Below, one piece after another: positions 52,710 to 62,033 of a stretch of DNA of 64,000 bases. The notes under the pieces are model-generated. The model made no database searches and was not told where the DNA came from. It saw only the letters and a list, made by a program, of their open reading frames with translations. Within the stretch, counting starts at the first letter, position 1, and the number at the start of each line of letters is the position of its first letter. Position numbers and translations under genes: made by a program. The DNA is from Maritalea porphyrae (lineage in GTDB: Bacteria > Pseudomonadota > Alphaproteobacteria > Rhizobiales > Devosiaceae), in assembly GCF_030159895.1 (NCBI RefSeq), contig NZ_BSNI01000002.1, positions 1,638,306 through 1,702,305 on the forward strand. Direction: 5' to 3'.

Positions 52710-53908
52710 GATGTTTTTTCGTTGCTTTGATTATCAGCAACGACCTTTTGTCCAGCAATTACATATTCCTGCCCAAACGTGATGATATCCACATTGTCGG
52801 GCAGGCCGGTCACCCAAATACCTTCAGTTGTATCTCGCAAAATCTGCACTTCATGAAACGCCACTTCGCTATCATGAACGGCGCGAACGCCAATCGTGCC
52901 TTCATTGTCCAACGTCAGTACTGATTGCGGCACCAAATGTGCCTTTGTTGTGCCCAGAACTGCAATCGCTTCTGCGGTCAGCCCAGCACGGATTGAATAG
53001 TCACTATTCTCAATTTCAACTTCCACAGGGAACGCCCGTGTAGCTGTGTTAGAAGTCGGGGAAACATAGCTTAGCTTGCCCACAACTTCTTGGCCTGTGA
53101 TCGTTTTCACGGTTACTGGCAAGCCAACAACGGCTGCGCCAATGCGCGATTCAGGAATGTCGCCAGCAAACAAGATTGGGTCAAGTTGAACCAACGTTAC
53201 ACAAGCCGCTCCGGCGCTTAACATGTCGCCTGGCTGTGCAATTGGGTCCTGAACGATGCCCGCAACTTCCGAGTAAATAACAGTGCGGTCTAGTTCTGCT
53301 TTCGCACTGTCGACGGATGCGCGCGCAGCTTCAAGTGCCGCTTCGAACTGGCGACCGGAATTTGCAGGAGACAGGCCTTTTTCTCGCAATGTCTTATTTG
53401 AAGAATAATCAAGTTCAGCCTTTGCCAAAGATGCTTCTGCCTGCGCCAATTGCGCGGCGCGGGTTCCCGCATCAATCTCACACAGCAAATCGCCGGCTTT
53501 TACGTGGTCACCTTTGTCAACGTGACGTGACTTCAAAATGCCAGTTGTTTCTGCACGAATGGAAACTGTTGCACTTGCTTTAGTATTGCCGCGCAACGAA
53601 ACAGTGATCGGCAAGTCTTGTGCAACGAAGCTACGTGTGCGAACGGACTGAAGCTCTTCTAGTGGTTCTACTGGCGCTTCAACCGCGATTTCTGCCGTTT
53701 TCGCTTCAACGTCGACCGGTGTTACCAGTCCTGCCTGCTCCAATGTTGAGCGAATGCCGCTGTCGGCAGGCAAGTCCAGAATGTCCAGAATTGCGGTTTC
53801 GCCGTTGCCCGGACCCTTACCGCCTTGAACCAACGTGCCGGATGCCATCCAGACACCGATAACTACTATCAAAAGAAACGCCACGCCATATGACAATAAA
53901 AAGCGCAT
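52706..53908 (-). CDS. RND efflux periplasmic adaptor (membrane fusion protein)
   Basis: A 400-residue membrane-fusion protein with an N-terminal anchor (FLLSYGVAFLLIVVIGVWMA), a lipoyl-like half at ETTGILKSRHVDKGDHVKAGDLLCEID, an alpha-helical hairpin (residues about 150-215) and a beta-barrel/C-terminal domain (GLPVTVKTITGQEVVGKLSYVSP). It couples the inner-membrane pump to an outer-membrane channel not found here. The overlap with the pump start by 4 bases gives translational coupling. PadR ends 11 bases upstream, so padR-adaptor-pump is one operon. Confidence 0.93.
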   Translation of the reverse strand: MRFLLSYGVAFLLIVVIGVWMASGTLVQGGKGPGNGETAILDILDLPADSGIRSTLEQAGLVTPVDVEAKTAEIAVEAPVEPLEELQSVRTRSFVAQDLPITVSLRGNTKASATVSIRAETTGILKSRHVDKGDHVKAGDLLCEIDAGTRAAQLAQAEASLAKAELDYSSNKTLREKGLSPANSGRQFEAALEAARASVDSAKAELDRTVIYSEVAGIVQDPIAQPGDMLSAGAACVTLVQLDPILFAGDIPESRIGAAVVGLPVTVKTITGQEVVGKLSYVSPTSNTATRAFPVEVEIENSDYSIRAGLTAEAIAVLGTTKAHLVPQSVLTLDNEGTIGVRAVHDSEVAFHEVQILRDTTEGIWVTGLPDNVDIITFGQEYVIAGQKVVADNQSNEKTS

Positions 53909-53919
53909 GTTTATAATCC

Positions 53920-54468
53920 CTATTCGGCAGCCTTAGCAGCAACATCTACGGGCTGCGCCATGGCGATAATTTCATCTTTATGTTCAACGAGATAGTTTCT
54001 GGCTTGCCGAATACAAGTTAGACCGTATTCCAATACCCAACGGTCTGCTTTAGCCTCCAGATCCGCGCCCATCTCTTCAATCGACTTAATTTCTTCGTCG
54101 ACTTTGGAGATACGCTCTAAAATCCGTTTTTCAACCAGGTCTCGTGGTAATTCTTCTGCAAATCGTAAAAACAACACAAATTCAGAACGAAATACGTCGT
54201 CGTTTAGATCTTCAAAAAGTGAATTAATGAAGCTCTCGCGCCCCGCATCCGTAATCGAGTATATGCGCTTGGCAGGCTTGCCTTCTTGCGCTTGGACGCG
54301 ACTGGTAACCAGCTCGTCTTCTTCCAATTTGGACAGGGCCGGGTAGATGGAGCCAAAGCTGGCTTCCAAGAAAAACGAAAAATCGCCCTCGGTGGAGCGT
54401 TTCCGAATTTCATATCCAGTGGTTTCACCTTGGGTGAGGATGGCAAGGCAGACGGTTTTTACATTCAT
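53920..54468 (-). CDS. PadR family transcriptional regulator
   Basis: A 182-residue regulator: winged-helix domain with LAILTQGETTGYEIRKRS, SFGSIYPALSKLEEDELVTSR and GKPAKRIYSITDAGRE, followed by the C-terminal coiled dimerisation helices (PF10400-like) from about residue 90. PadR proteins repress detoxification or efflux genes and respond to phenolics or other toxic ligands. It is the first gene of the RND unit. A perfect palindrome 14 bases before its start is a likely autoregulatory operator. Confidence 0.92.
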   Translation of the reverse strand: MNVKTVCLAILTQGETTGYEIRKRSTEGDFSFFLEASFGSIYPALSKLEEDELVTSRVQAQEGKPAKRIYSITDAGRESFINSLFEDLNDDVFRSEFVLFLRFAEELPRDLVEKRILERISKVDEEIKSIEEMGADLEAKADRWVLEYGLTCIRQARNYLVEHKDEIIAMAQPVDVAAKAAE

Positions 54469-54481
54469 GACTCATGCTCGT

Positions 54482-54495
54482 TCGATATATATCGA
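54482..54495. promoter_or_regulatory. 14-bp palindrome upstream of the PadR gene (candidate operator)
   Basis: TCGATATATATCGA is a perfect palindrome 13 bases before the PadR start codon on the minus strand. Its AT-rich centre may also contain the -10 element. The position suits PadR repression of its own efflux operon. Confidence 0.6.
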
Positions 54496-54553
54496 GCCAA
54501 TATAGGTATATGAGTGTTAAGAACAAGAGTCTTTTGCCAGAAAGTAACCGCCC

Positions 54554-54573
54554 AACACGCAATTTTGCGTGTT
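54554..54573. repeat. 9-bp inverted repeat between PadR and cysQ
   Basis: AACACGCAA (54554-54562) and TTGCGTGTT (54565-54573) form perfect arms with a 2-base centre. It lies 44 bases after the end of cysQ and 85 bases upstream of PadR. No T-run follows on the minus strand, so it could be an operator or a hairpin at the end of the cysQ transcript. Confidence 0.45.
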
Positions 54574-54616
54574 CGGTTAACGAATTCTGGGCATGTTAAG
54601 GGGCAGTGCTTAACTT

Positions 54617-55420
54617 TTAGACAAGCCGTGTCATAATTCTCGCTGCATTTTCAGCAATTTCTGCATTTGCTGCGGCAACAAAAAATGGATTGTAGAAATT
54701 GTCTTTGGTTTTGCCATAGTTGAGCGGCGTACCATCCATCTTCAAAACCACTCCGCCTGCGCGCAACAGGATCGCTTGACCCGCCGCAATGTCCCATTCG
54801 CAAGTCGGTGTGAATCGCGGATAGAGTAGTGCATCGCCACGCGCCACCAAGCAGAGCTTTAGCGATGAACCAACGCTGATATCTTCTTCAATTTCAAGGT
54901 CTTCGCACAACTGCGCAAGGGCAGCGTGGCCATGTGAACGGCTGGCGACAATTTTTCGGGGCCCGTTTGGTTCTGCACGAATTGAAGTGAAATTTGCGGT
55001 GCCTGCATCATTAATGGAAACAGAAAATGCGCCGCTTTCATCCGCCACAAACTCAAGTCCTAGGGCAGGGGCAGTCACCACGCCTGCGACCGGCACGCCA
55101 TCTTCTACCAAAGCAATATTGACGGTGAACTCGCCGTTGCGTTTGATGAATTCTTTGGTGCCATCTAGCGGGTCAACAACGAAGAAGCGTGTGCCAAGTT
55201 CAGGAATATGGCCCGCTGCAACGCTCTCTTCACCAAGCAATGGGATGCCCGTGTCTTTTAGAGCCGCGACGATGATGTCTTCTGCATTCTGATCAGCAAT
55301 TGTAACGGGAGAACCGTCTCCTTTGCGATCAATATCCACTCCATCTGCATAGTGGCGCATAATTTCTTCGCCGGCCATGCGCGCAGCGCTTAGCATTAAT
55401 TCGGTCAGTGGATTGATCAC
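54617..55420 (-). CDS. cysQ: 3'(2'),5'-bisphosphate nucleotidase
   Basis: A 267-residue metal-dependent phosphatase of the inositol-monophosphatase superfamily that recycles phosphoadenosine phosphate from sulfate assimilation. Metal-binding motifs are GEESVAAG (glutamate), DPLDGTKEFIKRNGEF and the C-terminal CEWDIAAGQAILLRAGG. KRNGEFTVNIAL after the DPLDG motif favours CysQ over true inositol monophosphatase. The nadC gene lies 17 bases upstream on the same strand, so the two may be cotranscribed. Confidence 0.92.
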   Translation of the reverse strand: MINPLTELMLSAARMAGEEIMRHYADGVDIDRKGDGSPVTIADQNAEDIIVAALKDTGIPLLGEESVAAGHIPELGTRFFVVDPLDGTKEFIKRNGEFTVNIALVEDGVPVAGVVTAPALGLEFVADESGAFSVSINDAGTANFTSIRAEPNGPRKIVASRSHGHAALAQLCEDLEIEEDISVGSSLKLCLVARGDALLYPRFTPTCEWDIAAGQAILLRAGGVVLKMDGTPLNYGKTKDNFYNPFFVAAANAEIAENAARIMTRLV

Positions 55421-55437
55421 GGGGGAGTTCCGTTCGC

Positions 55438-56307
55438 TTAACTGTCGATTTGGATGTCTAGGCCAATATCAAGCGGCATTGCTGCCATGGTTATTTTGCT
55501 TGTTGAGATATACTCGACGCCACTCTCAGCGATCTTGCGTACGGATTTGATATCCACGCCGCCAGAGGCCTCAAGCCGTGCACGGCCCTTGTTCACCTGC
55601 ACGGCTTCGCGCAAGACTTTGGGTGGCATATTGTCTAGCAATACAGCGGTTGCACCGGCGTCAAGTGCTTCGGCAAACTGATCTAAATTGTCGACCTCAA
55701 CTTCGATAGACATAAGGTGGCCAGCGAATGCGCGCGCCGCATGTACCGCTTTGGCAACGCCGCCAGCAACCGCAATATGATTGTCTTTAATCAAAATTGC
55801 ATCGTCTAGGCCAAAACGATGGTTTGAGCCGCCGCCGCACTTAACTGCATATTTTTCGAATGCGCGCAGTCCCGGCGTGGTTTTGCGTGTACAGCAAATC
55901 TTTGCGCCAGTGCCTTCAACCTCGTTGGTGAAAGCACGGGTGTAGCTTGCAATTCCGCTCATGTGGCACATGAAATTTAGTGCAACGCGCTCACCGGACA
56001 TAATGTGCCGCGCATTGCCTGAGATTCGCGCAATATTGTCGCCTGGCGCTACGATGTCACCATCAGAAACGAGCGCCTCAAATTTTAGGGTAGGGTCAAC
56101 TTGGCGAAAAGCCTCGCGCGCAAGGTCAATCCCGGCAATCACGCCTTTCTCACGCACATTCATCACCGCAACGGCAACCGCTTCTTTTGACAATGTGGCT
56201 TGGGTGGTTACATCGCCAGCCATCCCCAAATCTTCCAAAAGCGCATTTCGAACTGCGCCTTCAATTAGTGGGGCGGCAAGTTCTGCTGGGTGTGCGGGCG
56301 AGTTCAT
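55438..56307 (-). CDS. nadC: Nicotinate-nucleotide pyrophosphorylase (quinolinate phosphoribosyltransferase)
   Basis: A 289-residue enzyme making nicotinate mononucleotide from quinolinate and PRPP in de novo NAD synthesis. Features: ALLEDLGMAGDVTT opening, ICCTRKTTPGLRAFEKYAVKCGGGSNHRFGLDDAILIKDNH-type block (visible as CTRKTTPGLR and GGGSNHRFGLDD), EVEVDNLDQ and ARLEASGGVD. ATG 56307 is preferred to the TTG one codon earlier. nadE in the window acts later in the same pathway. Confidence 0.95.
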   Translation of the reverse strand: MNSPAHPAELAAPLIEGAVRNALLEDLGMAGDVTTQATLSKEAVAVAVMNVREKGVIAGIDLAREAFRQVDPTLKFEALVSDGDIVAPGDNIARISGNARHIMSGERVALNFMCHMSGIASYTRAFTNEVEGTGAKICCTRKTTPGLRAFEKYAVKCGGGSNHRFGLDDAILIKDNHIAVAGGVAKAVHAARAFAGHLMSIEVEVDNLDQFAEALDAGATAVLLDNMPPKVLREAVQVNKGRARLEASGGVDIKSVRKIAESGVEYISTSKITMAAMPLDIGLDIQIDS

Positions 56308-56384
56308 CAAAAGGGCACCTCAATAATGTCTTGACGTTGCTTTAAGTGGATTTTTGTCTGCCTGCAAGCAAAACACCAGAATTA

Positions 56385-57050
56385 CTAGCTTGCCATGTCG
56401 ACGGGCGGAAAGGCCATCTCTTCGTCTCCGGGCGCCCAAAGCGGAAACTTGGGCATGATTGTCGCAAAGCGGTCAGACGTTAGAAACATGTCCAACCATG
56501 CCAACACGTGCGTGAAGTCTTGGGCCCAAAACCATTCTTTGTCGACAAATGCAAACTGTCGCACAAATGGCAAAATGCACATATCAGCCAACGAGATGCG
56601 GCCGCCAAACAGAAAATCCTGTGCGTCCAACAATGAATTTAAGTGCTGCAAAAATGGCAGCGCGTCATCACGCGCAGCACGTGCGATGTCGGGTTCAGAA
56701 TGGAACCGATATTTATAGGTATCCAACAAAGGTTTGAACGCAGAATCCATTTCATTTATCAGCGCCAACATTTGCGCCTTATTGCCCTTCTCGGGTGAGA
56801 GCAAATTCTCTGGATCATTTGTTTCTAACGCCCAAAGCGCAATGTCTAGGCTTTCATCAATTACCGTGCCATTTGGCAACTGCAGAACCGGAACAGTGCC
56901 CTTTGGTGAGATTTCGAGCATATGTGCGGGCTTGTTTCGCAATATGATTTCGCGCAACGCACAATTTACCTGAGCAGAGGCAATCGCCAGTCTAGCGCGC
57001 ATTGCGTAGGGGCATCTACGGAAACTGTAGAGGATTGGTCGGTTGGTCAT
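56385..57050 (-). CDS. Glutathione S-transferase (CPYA-type N-terminus)
   Basis: A 221-residue GST: thioredoxin-like N-terminal domain starting PILYSFRRCPYAMRARLA with a catalytic-type cysteine in CPYA, LEISPKGTVPVL, and the glutathione-contact DESLDIALW. A helical C-terminal domain follows. Cysteine GSTs of this type (omega/beta-like) often act as thiol transferases or glutathionyl reductases instead of classical conjugators. Substrate is unknown. It is divergent from the RpfF-like crotonase with 180 bases between, and no partner gene is adjacent on its strand. Confidence 0.9.
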   Translation of the reverse strand: MTNRPILYSFRRCPYAMRARLAIASAQVNCALREIILRNKPAHMLEISPKGTVPVLQLPNGTVIDESLDIALWALETNDPENLLSPEKGNKAQMLALINEMDSAFKPLLDTYKYRFHSEPDIARAARDDALPFLQHLNSLLDAQDFLFGGRISLADMCILPFVRQFAFVDKEWFWAQDFTHVLAWLDMFLTSDRFATIMPKFPLWAPGDEEMAFPPVDMAS

Positions 57051-57230
57051 TTTGCTTAAATATCAAACCTCTAGCTAGTTTTCTAGATTCAAGATCAAAA
57101 CCTACCTCTCTCCCGAAGCGGTGCTTCTTGGAAGTGGCGGAAAATCATTTCTTTTTAGCGAACGCATTTGCAATTGCTCGCTGGATGTCGTTAACTTTAG
57201 TTATTTTTTAGTATATTTTGAAGTGTTCAT

Positions 57231-58160
57231 ATGACCAAAAACCTCGCCGTACAAAATCGGTCGGTTGGTCGAGAAGAGTTACGATACAAACTTCTCCCCC
57301 AATCCGACCTTCCATTTCACCTCCCAAAGGACCGTCAGCGGTTCTGGGGAAATCTAGGTCAAATCGAAAGTAATTTCGATATTTCAAACGCAACCGTTTG
57401 GTCATTTATGCAGTTTCAGGGGCGCGCTGCCTTCAATCCTGATCTGCTTGATGATTTCCAACACATGCACAACAACATCACGCGGTTCAAACAGGAACAG
57501 CCTGACTATTTTAAATTCTTAGTTCTCGGTTCGCGTCATCCAGACTTCTTCTGTCTCGGTGGCGATCTCGATCATTTCTCGGCGTGCATTGCCAACAAGG
57601 ACAGGGAAGGGCTGTTCCAATATGGTCTTTCGAGCGTCCAGATCCTTTATCGCACCTGGCAGATCACTTTTCACGGTGTGATCTCAATTGCGCTGGTTCA
57701 GGGCGATGCACTGGGTGGCGGATTTGAGTCGCTTCTCTCGTTCGATATGATCTGCGCAGAAAAGGGCGCTAAGTTTGGCTTTCCTGAGCACTTGTTTGGT
57801 TTGTTCCCGGGTATGGGCGGCCTAACGCTTCTTGGGCGTAAACTTGGTTTTGCCAAGGCGGAGCAACTTGTGCGCACAGGGCAAACCATGACCGCTGAAG
57901 AGCTTTACGATTTGGGCGTTATCCAAATTCTGTCCGAACCGGGCGAAGGCATAAAAGACATCAAGAAGTTTATTGCACGCACGGGAAGTCGTCAAAAAGC
58001 GGCCTGTGCTTACCATTTGGCGGCAAAGCGTGCGAACCGACTATCGTTTGATGAGTTAGAGGATATTGTGAAGCTTTGGGTTGATGCCGCTATGGAAATC
58101 ACCCCAAAGGAACTCAAAATCATGAAGCGTTTGGTGATGGCTCAGACAAATAAAACCTAA
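57231..58160 (+). CDS. RpfF-like crotonase (candidate DSF-type signal synthase)
   Basis: A 309-residue crotonase-superfamily protein. SIALVQGDALGGGFESLLS and FGFPEHLFGLFPGMGG match the distinctive RpfF segments, and its two glutamates Glu166 and Glu186 stand 20 apart, as do Glu141 and Glu161 in Xanthomonas RpfF (remembered numbers). VLGSRHPDFFCLGGDLDHFSACI also resembles RpfF. RpfF makes cis-2-unsaturated fatty-acid signals (DSF) from acyl-ACP. A plain enoyl-CoA hydratase is the main alternative, but the ~50-residue N-terminal extension and LFPGMG motif favour RpfF. It converges on a GGDEF-EAL protein. A TATATT at 57212-57217 sits only 13 bases before the ATG, so the leader may be very short. 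Confidence 0.82.
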   Translation: MTKNLAVQNRSVGREELRYKLLPQSDLPFHLPKDRQRFWGNLGQIESNFDISNATVWSFMQFQGRAAFNPDLLDDFQHMHNNITRFKQEQPDYFKFLVLGSRHPDFFCLGGDLDHFSACIANKDREGLFQYGLSSVQILYRTWQITFHGVISIALVQGDALGGGFESLLSFDMICAEKGAKFGFPEHLFGLFPGMGGLTLLGRKLGFAKAEQLVRTGQTMTAEELYDLGVIQILSEPGEGIKDIKKFIARTGSRQKAACAYHLAAKRANRLSFDELEDIVKLWVDAAMEITPKELKIMKRLVMAQTNKT

Positions 58161-58170
58161 GCCAGCACCT

Positions 58171-60480
58171 TTATCCAACTTCTCCAACCGCTGGGGCTTC
58201 TTTAATCAAAAGGGCTTCAGCGGCCTCTGCGTCCATAGGGCGTCCTGTGAAGTAACCTTGGATGCGCGTTACACCCACAGATCGCAAGAAGTCCAATTGT
58301 TCTTGTGTTTCAACACATTCTGCAACCACGGTGATGTCCAATGCTTTGCCGATTTCTGCAACAGCGGTTGCAACAGCGGCGGAGCTTGGATTGGTCTCTA
58401 GATCGCGTACAAAGCTACCGTCGATCTTGATCTTGTTGAATGAAAAGCGCTGCAATTGGCTAAGTGATGAATAGCCTGTGCCAAAATCATCAAGCGAGAT
58501 TTTAACACCCAAATCCTTGAGTTGTTGCAATTGCTTGAGGCTGTTTTCCATATCGACGATAAACGCCGTTTCGGTAATCTCTAATTCGAGCAAATCCGCC
58601 GGGAAATTGTATCGCTTGAGTTGACGGCGCAAGAAGTCGGCGAAACGAGAATCTTGGAATTGAACCGCCGAGAAATTCACCGAAATTTGCTTGCGTACGG
58701 GCCATGCAGCAGCAGTTTTAATCGCTTCTTTGGTCACCCAGCGACCAATTTCCATAATCTGGCCAGTCTCTTCCGCAGCGGGTATAAACTTAGCCGGCAT
58801 CATTTTGCCGTTTGTTGGGTGTGTCCAACGAACTAGGCATTCGAAGCTGGCAACGCTCTGATCTTCAGCATCAACAATTGGCTGGAACGCGAGTTTGAAC
58901 TGGTTCTTCTCAAGCGCTTGTTTGATGTCGAGTTCCAACGCCCGCATTTGCTGCAAGCGCTGATCCATTTGTGGTTCGAAATATGCAAACTTATTGCGGC
59001 CAGCTTTCTTTGCCGCATAAAGCGCCATGTCCGCGCGTTTGAGCAAAAGATCGGCGTCATTGCCATCTTTAGGAGCAATGACGATGCCTACGGATGCACC
59101 AATCTGAATGAAATGCGAATTGACGTTGAATGGCTGGTGTAGCGCATCAACAATTTGCTGAGCCAAATCGCGGGGAGAACGAGCTTGTGGCGAAAGTGTT
59201 TGAATGACCAAGAACTCATCTCCGGCCATGCGTGCAACTTCACCTTCATCCAGACAAACGTCGCAAATTCGATCCGCGACCTGGCGCAGCAACATGTCGC
59301 CGATCGGGTGGCCAAGGGTGTCGTTGACGCTCTTGAAATGATCAAGATCGATATAGTGCACAGCCAGTTCAGATGATACATTCAGGTTTTCAAGCTTCTC
59401 GACGAACAACTCGTGCAAAGAAACCCGGTTCATTAAGCCTGTCAGCTGGTCAACCCAAGCTAGGTTGCGAATGCGAGCTTCCGCTTTCTCTTTTTCCGTA
59501 ACATCGGCAAACACGATAACGACATTGCCGTTTTCCATCGTGCGGGTGGAGGCTGCAACAAATCGCCCGTCGCTAAGCTTCGCTGTTTCGCTCCATTCAC
59601 TATGAACATTGTCTTTGGTCTGATCGACAATTTTTGAGTGATCGTCAGGATGAAATGCCGCGATAATGCTGTCCATGCTGGTGCCAGTTGTGAACAGTGA
59701 CTGATCGGCGCCAATAATATCAGCAACCTTTTCATTCCACACGACCAGCTTTTTGTCTTGATCGAACATGCACAATCCATGCGACATGTTGGTCAATGCG
59801 GCGTCAAAACGTTCTGCTTGTTCTCTAAAGGAAGCAGCAAGTTCTGCGTTGCGCTGTTTGTGCTCGAGCGCGTCGATAATCGTTTTGCGCATCGCTAGGG
59901 TAATGTCGCTGATGCCGATGGTGAACAGGAATAAACCGCACCAGCCAAAACTGGACACAAGCGAAGTGTATTGGGTTTGAACAATCAGACCAATCCACAT
60001 CGGGATTGTGGTGAGATAGAGTTGGCCAACTGCTAAGAGCGGGCGACCTGCATTGCGCGCTGCAATGCTTGAGCCATAACCAGCACAGGTGATGGTCAGA
60101 ATAAGGTGGACTTCAATATCAGGCACTCTGATGAGCGCGAAGAGCGTCAATAGACCCAAGCAGAGCGCAAATGCGGCTGCGCCAACAAAAAAGGCGATCT
60201 CCCACTTGTTTGATTCTTCGATGCCAATTGGCCGATTGCGTCGCAGATAAAGAAGGCCAACGCACAGGCGCAAAATAGCGATTATTGCAAGACCAGATGA
60301 CAAATCGCGGATAACGATATCGTCAGTAAAAATCCACATCAAAGCGGTGATTGCAACGCCGATAATGACGCCAGTTACAAATGATGCGAAGGGGTGAAAC
60401 AGGCCGTCCACAAGGTGTGCACGAATGACGGCGGAGAGTTGTCGTTCTGATTGAATGGTTTTTAAAAGGCGGCCAAACAT
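58171..60480 (-). CDS. Membrane PAS-GGDEF-EAL protein (c-di-GMP turnover)
   Basis: A 769-residue protein: about six membrane helices (residues 30-195), a PAS-type sensor (215-330, DAALTNMSHGLCMFD), a GGDEF domain with a degenerate AGDEF signature at 419-423, and an EAL domain starting at 547 as ECLVRW. The phosphodiesterase landmarks SVNFSAVQF, EITETAF, DDFGTGYSS, KIDGSF, ECVETQEQ and QGYFTGRP are all kept. It probably degrades c-di-GMP with possible cyclase or GTP-binding activity in AGDEF. It ends 10 bases from the RpfF-like gene, on the opposite strand. The membrane part has no recognised signal-binding motif. Confidence 0.9.
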   Translation of the reverse strand: MFGRLLKTIQSERQLSAVIRAHLVDGLFHPFASFVTGVIIGVAITALMWIFTDDIVIRDLSSGLAIIAILRLCVGLLYLRRNRPIGIEESNKWEIAFFVGAAAFALCLGLLTLFALIRVPDIEVHLILTITCAGYGSSIAARNAGRPLLAVGQLYLTTIPMWIGLIVQTQYTSLVSSFGWCGLFLFTIGISDITLAMRKTIIDALEHKQRNAELAASFREQAERFDAALTNMSHGLCMFDQDKKLVVWNEKVADIIGADQSLFTTGTSMDSIIAAFHPDDHSKIVDQTKDNVHSEWSETAKLSDGRFVAASTRTMENGNVVIVFADVTEKEKAEARIRNLAWVDQLTGLMNRVSLHELFVEKLENLNVSSELAVHYIDLDHFKSVNDTLGHPIGDMLLRQVADRICDVCLDEGEVARMAGDEFLVIQTLSPQARSPRDLAQQIVDALHQPFNVNSHFIQIGASVGIVIAPKDGNDADLLLKRADMALYAAKKAGRNKFAYFEPQMDQRLQQMRALELDIKQALEKNQFKLAFQPIVDAEDQSVASFECLVRWTHPTNGKMMPAKFIPAAEETGQIMEIGRWVTKEAIKTAAAWPVRKQISVNFSAVQFQDSRFADFLRRQLKRYNFPADLLELEITETAFIVDMENSLKQLQQLKDLGVKISLDDFGTGYSSLSQLQRFSFNKIKIDGSFVRDLETNPSSAAVATAVAEIGKALDITVVAECVETQEQLDFLRSVGVTRIQGYFTGRPMDAEAAEALLIKEAPAVGEVG

Positions 60481-60782
60481 AACAAGTACCTATCTAACAT
60501 ATCGCGCGAAATATATCGGTTAAATATATCAATGTAGTTAAAACCTTTAATAATCGTGACATTTCAAAAAAATTTTACAGACAATTTTATTGTTCAATGT
60601 CAGCGGCTTGCTGCGTTTTCGTAACGTTAATCATGACGAGTGGGGGCGATTGGTATCACTTTTATATTTGGTTTGGACAATTGCGCATTCGAAACGATTG
60701 AATTATCATCGCATCCAACATGTAAACAAAATGCCCTTCGGCGCGCCCTTGATGGCATGCGACGAAGGCAACGGAGCAAAAT
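60481..60782. promoter_or_regulatory. 302-base intergenic region with a direct repeat
   Basis: No credible gene is seen. AAATATATC occurs twice, at 60509-60517 and 60522-60530, start to start 13 bases, just upstream of the GGDEF-EAL gene on the minus strand. This may be part of its promoter or a binding site. The rest should hold the ppx promoter; no terminator is evident. Confidence 0.4.
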
Positions 60783-62033
60783 GTGGTCGATGAGAATCGG
60801 CCCGTAATTGGTGCGAAAAAACCGAGTTCGACGCCGCCCGAAGACCGTCCAAATTCAAACACGGACGGGCACAATGCGCCCAAGAACCGATCAAATTCGC
60901 AAGGCACCAATAAAAAGCGGGCACGCAAAAGCAACCATAAGTTCAAAAATGCCGGTGCATCGTCAGGGCAAAAGAGCGAACTCTATGGGGCTTTAGATCT
61001 AGGCACAAACAACTGTCGGCTCTTGCTTGCGCGTCCAACCGCTGCAGGTTTTAAAGTCGTGGACGGCTTTTCTCGCATCGTTAGGCTGGGCGAGGGGTTA
61101 ACCGCTTCAGGTCGCCTGTCGGATGAAGCGATGGAGCGCACAATTGATGCGTTGCGTGCCTGCAAATCAAAAATTGAAAACCAAAAGGTTTCAAAGTTCC
61201 GCTTGATCGCAACTGAGGCCTGTCGCTCCGCAGACAACGCTGAAGGGTTTCTTGCGCGAATCCAATCCGAAATTGGCTTAGACCTAGAAGTTGTAGATCG
61301 CCAAACCGAAGCTCAATTGGCTGTGACAGGTTGTGCTGACCTAGTGGAGCCCGGTGTTGCTGGCGCAATCATATTCGATATTGGCGGTGGTTCTTCTGAA
61401 CTGGCGTGGCTCGATTTTCGCGGTGGTCGCCCCAAAAGCCCTGGCAAAATGGCGTCGTCCATTCGCTCTTGGCAGTCCTTGCCAGTTGGCGTTGTTTCCA
61501 TTGCAGAGAAGTTTGACGGCGTAAATGTAACGCCTGAGAGCTTTGAAGAAATGGTTGCCTACGTCGCTAGCCATTTGAAGAAATTCAAAGGACGCGAAAA
61601 ACTCAAACGCACGCTGGAAGAGCATCCTTTGCATTTGGTGGGCACCTCGGGCACAGTGACAACGCTTGCTGGCCTACACTTGGGGCTTGAGCGCTATGAT
61701 CGGTCAAAAGTTGACGGGCTGTGGATGCGCACAGACCAAGTCGAAGACACAATGCGTGTTTTGATCAATATGAATTACGAGCGCCGCAAGGCCAATGCGT
61801 GCATCGGGCGCGATAGAGCCGATTTGGTTTTGCCAGGTTGCGCGATTTTTGAAGCCATCCGGCGTGAATGGCCATGTGAACGTATTCGCGTGGCCGACAG
61901 AGGTTTGCGAGAAGGCATCTTGATTTCACTCATGTCTCAAGATCGCGTTTGGTCAAGAGGGCCCTCAGGCCAACGTCGCCGCCGCAAGCCAAAACCGCAA
62001 CGTCAAAACGCAATACAAGGGACTGATTCATGA
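60783..62033 (+). CDS. Exopolyphosphatase / guanosine pentaphosphatase (Ppx/GppA)
   Basis: A 416-residue member of the Ppx/GppA phosphatases, which hydrolyse polyphosphate or pppGpp. The ASKHA-type core begins at about residue 66 with [14 protein letters not shown], then [14 protein letters not shown] and [28 protein letters not shown] is the second phosphate loop. A 65-residue Asn/Lys/Pro-rich, probably disordered, head precedes it. The start is a GTG at 60783; later starts would trim the head but not the core. The rlmE gene overlaps the end by 4 bases (ATGA), a common alphaproteobacterial pair. Confidence 0.9.
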   Translation: MVDENRPVIGAKKPSSTPPEDRPNSNTDGHNAPKNRSNSQGTNKKRARKSNHKFKNAGASSGQKSELYGALDLGTNNCRLLLARPTAAGFKVVDGFSRIVRLGEGLTASGRLSDEAMERTIDALRACKSKIENQKVSKFRLIATEACRSADNAEGFLARIQSEIGLDLEVVDRQTEAQLAVTGCADLVEPGVAGAIIFDIGGGSSELAWLDFRGGRPKSPGKMASSIRSWQSLPVGVVSIAEKFDGVNVTPESFEEMVAYVASHLKKFKGREKLKRTLEEHPLHLVGTSGTVTTLAGLHLGLERYDRSKVDGLWMRTDQVEDTMRVLINMNYERRKANACIGRDRADLVLPGCAIFEAIRREWPCERIRVADRGLREGILISLMSQDRVWSRGPSGQRRRRKPKPQRQNAIQGTDS

